This document shows positions 46,848 through 54,396 of a stretch of DNA of 64,000 nt, one piece after another (the first letter of the stretch is position 1; the number at the start of each line of letters is the position of its first letter). The stretch is taken from positions 434,001 to 498,000 of the forward strand of contig NZ_CP024160.1 of the NCBI RefSeq assembly GCF_002736145.1, read 5' to 3'. Origin of the DNA: Collinsella aerofaciens. GTDB lineage: Bacteria > Actinomycetota > Coriobacteriia > Coriobacteriales > Coriobacteriaceae. The position numbers and the translations under genes are program-made. Below the pieces are notes generated by a model. It was not told the DNA's origin and ran no database searches. It was given only the letters and a program-made list of their open reading frames with translations.

Positions 46848-48266
46848 ATGGTTCAAGAATCAAGCCGTGCCAAATACCTAATTAAGAACACCGCAATCTT
46901 CGCCATCGGCAACATTGCGACCAAGCTGATCACGTTCTTCTTGGTGCCGCTATATACGAACGCCCTTGCCACCGATCAGTATGGAACTGCAGACCTTGTT
47001 ACCACCCTTTGCGCGGTGCTCGCCCCTGTGCTTATTCTCAACATCGGCGAGGGCGTGATGAGGTTCTCACTTGACGACGGGGCGGATTATAACAAGATTA
47101 TGAGCGTCGGCCTCGCTCTGTTGGCGCTGTCTTTCGCTATTGGCCTTGTAATCATTCCCATCGCGGGCCTTTTCGGCGCTGTAGCCGGCTACACGATTTA
47201 TATCTATTTCTATACAGTCACGCTTGCCGGGAGCCAGCTCTTCCTGTGCTATTTACGCGGTAAGGAACTGCTCGTCAGATATGCCGTCGGCAATATCCTC
47301 CAAACAATCGCCGTCGCCGTGCTCAATATCTTGTTCCTTCTCGTTCTCGACCTCGGCTTGCCTGGATACTTCATGGCCTACATATTGTCTTCAGCTGTGG
47401 CTATGGTCTACGCGTTTCTTGCTGGCAACGTTGTCGACGTCTTCAGAAACTTTAAGATCGATTTTGATTTGGCGAAAGAGATGTCGCGGTATTCGGCAGT
47501 GCTCATTCCCAATACGTTCATGTGGTGGATTATCAACTCTTCTGATAGGGTGCTCGTGACTGCTCTGCTTGGAACGGCTGCAAATGGAATATACGCCGTA
47601 TCCTATAAAATTCCCTCGGTTGTCTCCGTCGTTGCGGGGATATTCAATCAAGCATGGAGCTATACGGCCATACATGAGGACGGAAGCGAAGACCGTGACG
47701 AATACTGTGACAGGGTCTACGGAGGTTTGGTAGGCGTCTCTGTCGTTACGGGAGTGGCGCTTCTCCTGTTTATGAAGCCGATAATGGGCATTTATGTCGA
47801 GGCTAGTTATTATGAAGCCTGGCGTTACACCCCCTTTCTTATCATAGGCAACGTATTTATGACCACCGGAACCTTTTTGGGCTCTTGGTATACGGTGAAC
47901 AAGGACAGCAAGGGCTATCTGTTCTCTGCGACATTCGGTGCGATTGTAAATGTCTTACTGAACCTTGCCCTCATACCTTTTCTCGGCATCACCGGTTCTG
48001 CCTTGGCGACTTGCTTCAGCTACATCACGGTCTACGCTTACAGGGTTTTCGATACGAAACGGTACGTCAACATTAACACTATGAAGGCCAGTTATGCCGC
48101 CGCCTACGTCGTGCTCTTCCTTGCTGGTGGCACCCTCTTTATGGACGGCGCGGCTGGCGAGCTTCTAATGCTAGCTGAGCTGCTTGCCGTGATTGCCATT
48201 TTCAGGAGAGAGATGGGAACGCTCTTTTGCGGCCTGCTCCGAATTGTTAAAGAAAGGTTGGGTTAA
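46848..48266 (+). CDS. Polysaccharide flippase (Wzx/MATE-like)
   Basis: The 472-residue protein has about 12 to 14 membrane helices. It starts YLIKNTAIFAIGNIATKLITFFLVPLYTNAL, the standard polysaccharide-biosynthesis-protein block, and has SSDRVLVTALLGTAANGIYAVSYKIP near residue 230. It would flip lipid-linked repeat units across the membrane before Wzy acts. GGAGG eight nt before the ATG at 46848 decides the start over a GTG at 46833. Confidence 0.92.
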   Translation: MVQESSRAKYLIKNTAIFAIGNIATKLITFFLVPLYTNALATDQYGTADLVTTLCAVLAPVLILNIGEGVMRFSLDDGADYNKIMSVGLALLALSFAIGLVIIPIAGLFGAVAGYTIYIYFYTVTLAGSQLFLCYLRGKELLVRYAVGNILQTIAVAVLNILFLLVLDLGLPGYFMAYILSSAVAMVYAFLAGNVVDVFRNFKIDFDLAKEMSRYSAVLIPNTFMWWIINSSDRVLVTALLGTAANGIYAVSYKIPSVVSVVAGIFNQAWSYTAIHEDGSEDRDEYCDRVYGGLVGVSVVTGVALLLFMKPIMGIYVEASYYEAWRYTPFLIIGNVFMTTGTFLGSWYTVNKDSKGYLFSATFGAIVNVLLNLALIPFLGITGSALATCFSYITVYAYRVFDTKRYVNINTMKASYAAAYVVLFLAGGTLFMDGAAGELLMLAELLAVIAIFRREMGTLFCGLLRIVKERLG

Positions 48267-48269
48267 GCG

Positions 48270-49334
48270 ATGCAGCACCACCCTGATTCACCTAAGCCCT
48301 GCTTGCCTGTCCGCGTCTTGGCGCTCCGCGACAAGGACTATGAATCGTTGTCGCGCTCTGCCTCGGGAGGCGCGTTTGCTGTATTGGCGCGCGCCATGCT
48401 TGCAAGGGGAGGCGCCGTCTTCGGCGCCGAGCTGTGTGAAGACAATATTGTGAGAATCACCTGCGTGGAGGACGTCTCTGAGTTGTGGCGCCTTCAGGGC
48501 TCTAAATACGTGCAGTGCTCGCCAAACGGAAGTTTCGACCATTGCCGGGAGCTTCTTGAGTCGGGCCGTGACGTTCTATTTAGCGGCACCCCCTGTCTGG
48601 TCTACGCCCTCAAGAGCTATCTGGCGCGCAAGGGACTCAGAGCCTGCAGCGGTAAGCTGGTCACTGTTGATTTGGTCTGCCATGGCGTCACAAGCCCCGA
48701 GCTATTCAGGCTTTACGTTGCTTGGCTTGAGAGCAAGCTCAAGGCCGTTCCGGGAAGCCTTCGATACACTTTTCGCTCCAAGAATAGACCTTGGGGTCTC
48801 TACTACTACTACTACTACACCTCCGCCATTGACCTCAAGCGCAAGGAGGCTATTGGGCCATACAGCGATGACCCGTATTACCGCGCTTTCTTGAGTGGAA
48901 AGTACTATCGCAAGTCCTGTTATTCATGCCGTTTTGCGCAGCCCGAGCGCGTAGGCGATATAACCATTGGAGACTATTGGGGCATCGAGAAAGCACACCC
49001 CGATTTCTATGATGCGAGGGGAGTCTCACTGGCGATGCTAAACACACCTGTGGGACTGCGCTATTTTGAGGAAGAATGCGCCGATGGTTGCACATGGGTG
49101 GAATCGGACCTTGAAAGGGCGTCCGCCGAAAACGTCAACCTGTTGCATCCCTCGCGTCGGGCTCCGGAGGATGAGGCTGCTGCTGCTGAGCTTTACAGGG
49201 CCGTCGCATCTGGAGACTCCGACCTCATCTTTGGCAAATTCCTCCGTCAACGCGGCATCAAAGGCCTTTTAAAGGACTGTCTGCCGCATGATTGGATTGA
49301 ATGCGTCAGAACCCTAAAGAATCGCTTTAAGTGA
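48270..49334 (+). CDS. F420 hydrogenase/dehydrogenase beta-subunit family protein
   Basis: The 354-residue protein has the SASGGAFAVLARAML block (near residue 30), LFSGTPCLVYALKSYL (about 107), VDLVCHGVTSP, and a cysteine region KSCYSCRFAQPERVGDITIGDYWG (about 212-235) that resembles the Fe-S domain of FrhB-like proteins. Such proteins often accompany pyruvyl transferases and flippases in capsule loci; a redox or sugar-modifying role is supposed but unproven. A (TAC)6 tract encodes six Tyr near residue 175. It is the last gene of the cluster. Confidence 0.85.
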   Translation: MQHHPDSPKPCLPVRVLALRDKDYESLSRSASGGAFAVLARAMLARGGAVFGAELCEDNIVRITCVEDVSELWRLQGSKYVQCSPNGSFDHCRELLESGRDVLFSGTPCLVYALKSYLARKGLRACSGKLVTVDLVCHGVTSPELFRLYVAWLESKLKAVPGSLRYTFRSKNRPWGLYYYYYYTSAIDLKRKEAIGPYSDDPYYRAFLSGKYYRKSCYSCRFAQPERVGDITIGDYWGIEKAHPDFYDARGVSLAMLNTPVGLRYFEEECADGCTWVESDLERASAENVNLLHPSRRAPEDEAAAAELYRAVASGDSDLIFGKFLRQRGIKGLLKDCLPHDWIECVRTLKNRFK

Positions 49335-49435
49335 TTGATTGCCACCAAGGTGAAGATGCCAGAGATTCTTTCATGGTTGATTTCCGATTTCAGCCGAACA
49401 CATTGAGCGGATAGGCCGTTCCCGCGGTCGGCCGA

Positions 49436-49474
49436 ACGCCCCCGAGGCCCCTCCCGGGCCCCGGGGGCGGCATT
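49436..49474 (+). terminator. GC-rich terminator closing the exopolysaccharide operon
   Basis: CGCCCCCG (49436-49443) pairs with CGGGGGCG (49461-49468), with more pairing inside, followed by GCATTTTCC. Confidence 0.65.
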
Positions 49475-49650
49475 TTCCAGTTGAAGGAACGGTGGAGATG
49501 TGTTTCGATGAGTCCGGTGGCCATGCCCCACCCTCCGCCCGGCACCTCTTCCCAGACTCAGCTGGACGGTCGGTCCGCCTATTCCGTTTTTTCCTTCAGG
49601 CGGGGACGGCGGGAAATCGCCCCTCCCTGCGCGCGTTCGCCCTATCGGCC

Positions 49651-49740
49651 CCGGCGTCAGGTTGTCAGGTCAGACTACGGGCCCGGGCGGCGATACTGTT
49701 CGCTGCCCGGGCCCCGTTGCGTTTTGGGGCTCTGACGCCG
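49651..49740. repeat. Nested palindrome downstream of the integrase fragment
   Basis: Outer arms CGGCGTCAG and CTGACGCCG flank an inner, perfect 10-bp stem GGGCCCGGGC/GCCCGGGCCC (49679-49688, 49705-49714). No coding content is seen in 49481-49740. It may be a terminator or an element linked to the adjacent integrase remnant. Confidence 0.5.
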
Positions 49741-49758
49741 TGCCTTCGCCTACTCAGG

Positions 49759-49989
49759 CTACGGCTGCGCGGCGACTACAGCCTTCGCCAGCGCCTCGGC
49801 GGCCTTGCGCTTGGAGTCCATGTTCACGTGGGTGTAGATGTCCATGATGGTGGCGCATGTGGCGTGCCCGGCGAGAACCTGCATGACCTTGGAATGCACG
49901 TCTGCCCTCGCGAGTGCGGTAAGATAGGAATGGCGAAGCTCGTGGAAGCAGAAGCCCTCGGCGCATTCAAGCGGTCGAGCATTCGCAAG
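49759..49989 (-). pseudogene. C-terminal fragment of a tyrosine recombinase/integrase
   Basis: On the minus strand a 76-residue frame reads CAEGFCFHELRHSYLTALAR, then QVLAGHATCATIMDIYTHVN and ends AKAVVAAQP. It contains the HxLRH box (second catalytic Arg), the LAGHA His box and the Tyr nucleophile (IYTHVN) of phage-type integrases. The first Arg and the arm-binding and core-binding domains are absent: an in-frame TGA sits at 49990-49992 and no integrase-like sequence lies upstream. It marks an old mobile-element boundary between the polysaccharide locus and the accessory region. Confidence 0.8.
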
Positions 49990-50154
49990 TCAATTCCTCC
50001 TTTCACCGACTGGCAAAACGATTTACACCTAATTGTGGACATTGCCCACACGGTTTTCATTTCTCCTGCATTGATCTCGCTAAAATAATAACTGCTGCTA
50101 CCAGGGCATTTTCTGGTGCACATTCTATTGGCTCCTGCGAAGATCGGAGCGGGT

Positions 50155-51264
50155 ATGTTTGCCGCCGAGTCCCACACCAGCCGTCATCACATCGCGATCG
50201 CTGCCATGGCCTGCCTGTGCGTTTTGCTGGGCGGGCCTTCTTATGCCGCGGGCGCGGAGAGCCTGTTCATCGCGGGCGCGACGTACTTCGAGCCGGGCGT
50301 GTCGGGCCCCGGTTGGGCCTGGACCGATGCCGGCCATCTGGAGCTTGACGGCTACGCGGGCGACGCCATCGGCGCCGACGGCGACCTGGTCGTGACGCTT
50401 GTGGGGCGCAACTCGGTGGCGGAGTCTCATACGCCCGACACGGACATCACGCAGTGCGGCATGGAGGTGTGGGGCAACCTGACGCTTCGCGGCACCGGGT
50501 CCCTGGCGGCTTCGGGCTCGCAGTGCGCGATCCACGTCTCGCGGGCGCTCGCGGTTGACGGCTGCGCCGTCGATGCCCGGGCGGACGGGGCCGATGTCAC
50601 GGACGAGGCCGTGGCCGGCGTGATCGCCGGCGGCATGGCCGTGCGCGGCGGCGGGCGCGTTGTCGCCGTCGGTGCCGCGCCCGCCGCCGGCGTGCGCGCC
50701 TACGGCGTGTTCTTGCTCGACGCGGGCGCCGGCGACGGCCCGGTCGGGTGCAGGCTTTCTGCCGACGCCTCGTGGCTCGATGCGACTGGTACCGACGGCG
50801 GTGTTGCATGCGCGGGCGGGTCGCTCGTGTCCGCGCGGTTCGTGGCGCCCGTGGGCGGGGCCTTCGGTGCCGGCGGCGTGGTGGATGCTTCCGCGGCCGT
50901 GGCTCCGCATGTGGTGATCGAGCCCGAGGGCACCGCGGCGCCGGCGGGGGAGACCGACGGGCGCGAGGTGCCCGGTGGCGCGGGCGATCCGGTCGGCGGC
51001 GCCGGCCCCACCGTTGAGCAGCCCGGTGCCGGGCCCGCGACGGGCCCCGTCCCGAAGCCCGCGACCACAACGCCCAAGACGACCACGACAAGCAAGACGA
51101 CCGTGACCAAGGCCACGGCGCCCACGCCATCCAAGGCCAAGACTGCTAGCGCCGCCACCGCCACGCTCCCCAAGACCGCCGACAGCAACTGGCCCGCCGC
51201 CTCATTAGCGCTATTCCTGCTGGGAACAGCGATTCTAGGTAGGCCAAAGCGCAAGGGCGATTGA
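50155..51264 (+). CDS. Secreted LPxTA-anchored surface protein with a predicted beta-helix-like domain
   Basis: The 369-residue protein has a signal peptide (about residues 10-36, ending SYAAGA). Then comes a Gly/Asp/Val-rich domain with short strands (LELDGYAGDAIGADGDLVVTL, WGNLTLRGTGSLAASG) resembling the carbohydrate-binding-type beta-helix modules common in Coriobacteriia surface proteins. After it come a Pro/Gly and Thr/Lys-rich spacer (KTTTTSKTTVTK) and LPKTADSN, then a membrane helix and a basic tail. GGAGCGGG upstream supports 50155 over a GTG at 50116. The C-terminal part has a truncated second copy at 52408-52933. Confidence 0.72.
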   Translation: MFAAESHTSRHHIAIAAMACLCVLLGGPSYAAGAESLFIAGATYFEPGVSGPGWAWTDAGHLELDGYAGDAIGADGDLVVTLVGRNSVAESHTPDTDITQCGMEVWGNLTLRGTGSLAASGSQCAIHVSRALAVDGCAVDARADGADVTDEAVAGVIAGGMAVRGGGRVVAVGAAPAAGVRAYGVFLLDAGAGDGPVGCRLSADASWLDATGTDGGVACAGGSLVSARFVAPVGGAFGAGGVVDASAAVAPHVVIEPEGTAAPAGETDGREVPGGAGDPVGGAGPTVEQPGAGPATGPVPKPATTTPKTTTTSKTTVTKATAPTPSKAKTASAATATLPKTADSNWPAASLALFLLGTAILGRPKRKGD

Positions 51265-51499
51265 CCGAGCTGCCATGCACTTTCTAGGTAGGGGCAATTG
51301 CGACGTGTATGCCGCAAAGTAGGGGCGCACGCGGCGCACAAGAAAGGCGAGAAAGCCCCGGCAAGCTTGACGGACGGCCGAGCATGTGGTACTTTCACGG
51401 CTACACTGATACGGCTTGGGTACTCTACGGAGCCCAAGACTGAGGAAGGTCGTTCGCCACGAGGCGGGCGGCCTTCTCTCATTTCAGAGAGGAGCCGGC

Positions 51500-52180
51500 A
51501 TGGCCCGCAAGCCGTTCAAGACCCTCGAAGAGCAGGTGGCCATCCTCGAGTCCAGGGGGCTCTCCATGCCGGAGTACGCCGCCTACGCCCTCCTCGGCGA
51601 GGACTACTATTGCGTTGTCAACGGGTACAAGGAGCCGTTCCTCGACAAGGAGGCCAGCGCCGAGGCGGGTCACGACGTCTACGCCGAGGGAACGGGATTC
51701 GGAGACCTCTACGGCCTTTTCCTCTTCGACCGCGACCTGCGCAACCTTACCTTCAAGTACCTCCTCAAGGCGGAGGCCCGCGTGCGCTCGGTCGCCGCCT
51801 ACACCTTTTCGGAGGCCTATCGGGAGCTCGATGCCTACCTGAAAATCGCCAACTACACCGATGCCAAGGACTACATGGTGGGGCCGAGCCATTACGACGA
51901 GGACCTGGCCGGGCTCATCGCCCTTCGCACCCTCGTGGACTTCCGCAACATCTGCGCCCGCGACGAGCGGCTTTGGTGCGCCAGGGTCGGGCCCGTGAGG
52001 GACGAGGACTTCTCGACAATGGTGGCCAAGCTGGCTCTCATCCTCGACTCCGAGACGATCAGCTCCTTCAAGTCCGAGCTCGCGTCCCTTGTCGGGGGCT
52101 ACGCCGCCGAAAGCCAAAGGCTGGGCGAGGTGCTCTACAACTCTGACCTCGGTGTTCCTAGACCGGAAGACGACAAGTGA
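51500..52180 (+). CDS. Abi_2 (AbiD/AbiF-type) abortive infection family protein
   Basis: The 226-residue protein begins KPFKTLEEQVAILESRGLSM, then YYCVVNGYKEPFLD, LYGLFLFDRDLRNLTFKYLLKAEARVRSVAAY and LVDFRNICARDERLWCARV, in the order seen in the Abi_2 family (HEPN-type RNase fold). Family members abort phage infection. In the usual RNxxAH motif the His is Arg here (RNICAR). GAGAGGAG lies before the ATG. The coding sequence sits between the two copies of the LPxTA module. Length is short for the family (often 280-320), so the C-terminus may be lost. Confidence 0.8.
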   Translation: MARKPFKTLEEQVAILESRGLSMPEYAAYALLGEDYYCVVNGYKEPFLDKEASAEAGHDVYAEGTGFGDLYGLFLFDRDLRNLTFKYLLKAEARVRSVAAYTFSEAYRELDAYLKIANYTDAKDYMVGPSHYDEDLAGLIALRTLVDFRNICARDERLWCARVGPVRDEDFSTMVAKLALILDSETISSFKSELASLVGGYAAESQRLGEVLYNSDLGVPRPEDDK

Positions 52181-52189
52181 ATCGCAATT

Positions 52190-52400
52190 TGCTTCCTGGT
52201 CAAAAGGTCGCGCGTCTTTTTCGCGTCGGGTATGCGGGCCAGAGGGCCGCTGCCGCCTTTGAGCACGAACCGCTCCCCGACGCCGGCGAACACGCGGCAG
52301 AGGAACCGGTCGCGCAGCATCTAACGATAGGCGTTACCGGCCACCCGACCCGACTCCCGTATCGCCTTCTTGGCGGCGCGATCGAAGCGCGTCGGCCCGG
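52190..52400 (-). pseudogene. Remnant of an AbiEii/AbiGii nucleotidyltransferase toxin
   Basis: The minus strand reads FDRAAKKAIRESGRVAGNAYR, a TAG, then MLRDRFLCRVFAGVGERFVL followed by KGGSGPLARIPDAKKTRDL. This is the N-terminal block of AbiEii-type toxins (LRDRFLxRVF...FVLKGG...R.TRDLD). The TAG sits where the family would have CAG (Gln), a likely nonsense mutation, and homology stops at KTRDL. The antitoxin gene (abiEi) is not present. It overlaps the 5' part of the second LPxTA copy. Confidence 0.7.
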
Positions 52401-52407
52401 CCGGGCG

Positions 52408-52933
52408 CGGGCTGTCCGTCGACGCCTCGCGGCTCGATGCGGCCGGTGCCGATGGCGGCGTCGCATGCACGGGCGGGTCGCTTATGTCCGCGCGATTTGT
52501 GACGCCAGTGGGCGGGGCCTTCGGCGCCGGCGGGGTGGTGGATGCCCCAGGGGCCATGGCGCCGCATGTGGTGATCGAGTCCGAGGGCGCCGCGGCGCCG
52601 GCGGGGGAGGCCGACGGGCGCGAGGTGCCCGGTGGCGCGGGCGAGCCGGCCGGTGGCGCCGGCCCAACCGTTGAGCGGCCCGGCGCCGGGTCCGCGACGG
52701 ATCCCGTCCCTAGGCCCGCGACTGCGACGCCCAAGACGACCACGACAAGCAAGACGACAGTTACCAAGACCACGGCGTCCACGCCATCCAGGGCCAAGAC
52801 TGCTAGCGCCGCCGCCACGCTCCCCAAGACCGCCGACAGCAACTGGATCGCCGCCTCCTTAGCGTTATTCCTGCTGGGAACAGCGCTTCTAGGTGCCACG
52901 CGCTGCTGCTGGGACACCCGTCCAAGTTACTGA
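52408..52933 (+). pseudogene. Truncated second copy of the LPxTA surface protein C-terminus
   Basis: From SVDASRLDAAGADGGVACTG to the end this frame repeats the last 170 residues of the protein at 50155, including the Thr/Lys spacer and LPKTADSNW, with a divergent tail (ATRCCWDTRPSY). It lacks the signal peptide and N-terminal two thirds. The upstream sequence belongs to an AbiEii remnant on the other strand, so this copy cannot be secreted. It is a partial duplication or recombination scar. Confidence 0.75.
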
Positions 52934-53091
52934 CGAAGTGGGGCTTGCTTTGGCAGTGTTAGCAATAAGGGCGGCTCCGCTAGTCTCGGGAGACCGCGGC
53001 ATTCGGCTGGCTTGCTGAGTGCCGCGGGCAGTAGCGGACAGTAGCATCAAACCCTCAATTCAATCTCCCTCGTACGTAGGGAGGCCCCGCC

Positions 53092-53445
53092 ATGCTGTCC
53101 ACCGCCGAGCCCCTCACCAAGGCACTCGATACCCTCTTCAGGCGCAAGACGGTCAATGTGGCCGCGTTCGCCAACGGCGACGGACCCGTGAGCGAAATCT
53201 CGTTGGGCTACTTTTCCAGCGACCACGTCAAGAAGCACCCAGAGAAGTCGAATAACGGGTTTGCGGTCGAGCACGTCGTGCTTATGGCGAGGGCCCTTGC
53301 CGACGAGATCGCGGACTATCGCGCCGCCGCCGGCTGGCGCGGCCTGGACGAGGCGCCCTTCGAGGGCTACGCGTACGGCGTCGACGACTTCTACTCGGTC
53401 AGCTTCTTGCATCCGTGCCAGGACAAGGGGAGGGGCAGCCTGTAG
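53092..53445 (+). CDS. Hypothetical protein, 117 residues
   Basis: The start is backed by GGGAGG. It reads like a soluble alpha/beta protein (ALDTLFRRKTVNVAAFANGD, SNNGFAVEHVVLMARALADEI). I do not recognise a family. Its last 18 codons overlap the end of the convergent gene at 53391-53963, and GRGSL looks like read-through into unrelated sequence, so the true C-terminus may have been lost. Confidence 0.5.
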   Translation: MLSTAEPLTKALDTLFRRKTVNVAAFANGDGPVSEISLGYFSSDHVKKHPEKSNNGFAVEHVVLMARALADEIADYRAAAGWRGLDEAPFEGYAYGVDDFYSVSFLHPCQDKGRGSL

Positions 53446-53963
53446 AACGAGGTCGGCTCCATAGAGATCTCCTCGAGCCTTCCGTTGCCTCGCCGAACCC
53501 ATGGAATCCCATTCGCGTCGACGAAAGCCGTTTCGGGCGCCGTGCGCACTCCCATTCCGTGCCCTCCCGTTGGGAGCCATATGTACCATGCTCCAGGAGG
53601 AAGCGTGCCGACGCAGACGCGGTCGGGAAAAGCGGGACCGTTGTCCTCTCCTTTGAAAGAAGGGCCGGCTCCGCTAATCCCGACGCAGGTGACGATTGCG
53701 TCGTAGACGGGGGACTCGCTTTCGTTTCGAAGCACGACGAACTGCCAGAAGAATCGGTTGTCATCGGGCTGATCGATTCGGTTTCGACCTTCTTCGTACC
53801 ATGCCGATATGCGGGATGGCTGATGCCGCTTGATATCGTCCTCCCTGTTTCTTTTGGTCTGGTTGTTTTGACAGAATGCGGCAATCAAGGTCCCCAAGGT
53901 AGCGGCTCCGATGAATGCTTGGACAATCAGATTGGCGGTGTCTATATCGATGCCAAAAATCAT
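53391..53963 (-). CDS. Hypothetical membrane-anchored protein, 190 residues
   Basis: It starts MIFGIDIDTANLIVQAFIGA with one N-terminal membrane helix (about residues 11-30). A charged region follows (KRNREDDIKRHQPSRISAWYEEG), then a beta-rich domain with FWQFVVLRNESESPVYDAIV, which resembles small Ig-fold domains seen in single-helix proteins of accessory regions. I do not recognise a named family. No partner gene is directly adjacent on this strand. Confidence 0.55.
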   Translation of the reverse strand: MIFGIDIDTANLIVQAFIGAATLGTLIAAFCQNNQTKRNREDDIKRHQPSRISAWYEEGRNRIDQPDDNRFFWQFVVLRNESESPVYDAIVTCVGISGAGPSFKGEDNGPAFPDRVCVGTLPPGAWYIWLPTGGHGMGVRTAPETAFVDANGIPWVRRGNGRLEEISMEPTSFYRLPLPLSWHGCKKLTE

Positions 53964-54396
53964 TGGATGGTCACCGGCTTAGTATCGTGGGGCGAAAATT
54001 CTAACTCTGAATAATACGGCATGATTGATGGTTGGCGTTGACCGAATTCCCATTGACGGTAACAACCCACCGCACTCCTCGACCACCTCGATTGCCTTGC
54101 GATTCTGCTTCTCGAGCGCGGAGACGATAGCGAGGAAGCACCGCTCTTTCTGTCGGGGGCTATAATTAACCGTTCAAGCCAGATTCTGCCGTCTGTGGTA
54201 AAACAGCATGCTATTAAAGATTCTGGCCTTGATTAGAGTTTTTTATCCCAGTCATTGTCGCCGGATCTCCCTATGCGGCGGGGCTCGACTTCGAGGACGT
54301 CGTCGACTCGGCCCTCGAGCGTGCAAGACTTGCTGAGCTAGGTGGACTAGAGTAAGAAAAGAGAAATCAAAAGGCGAATTTACCGCGAGGAGCAAA
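53964..54396. other. Gene-poor stretch with decayed coding remnants
   Basis: No intact gene is seen. On the minus strand about 54020-54165 reads SPRQKERCFLAIVSALEKQ and KAIEVVEECGGLLPSMGI with strong G/C third positions, like a decayed gene. On the plus strand 54250-54354 reads IPVIVAGSPYAAGLDFEDVV and ends at TAA 54354, possibly the tail of a small lost protein. The last 40 bp are the leader of the next gene. Confidence 0.35.

Noticed and set aside
49492-50088. Open frame of 198 codons on the plus strand
   Set aside because: It lies opposite the integrase remnant and across palindromes, and its translation has no coding character.
52177-52674. Open frame downstream of the Abi gene on the plus strand
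   Set aside because: It runs opposite the AbiEii remnant and out of frame with the LPxTA module; it looks like a shadow frame.
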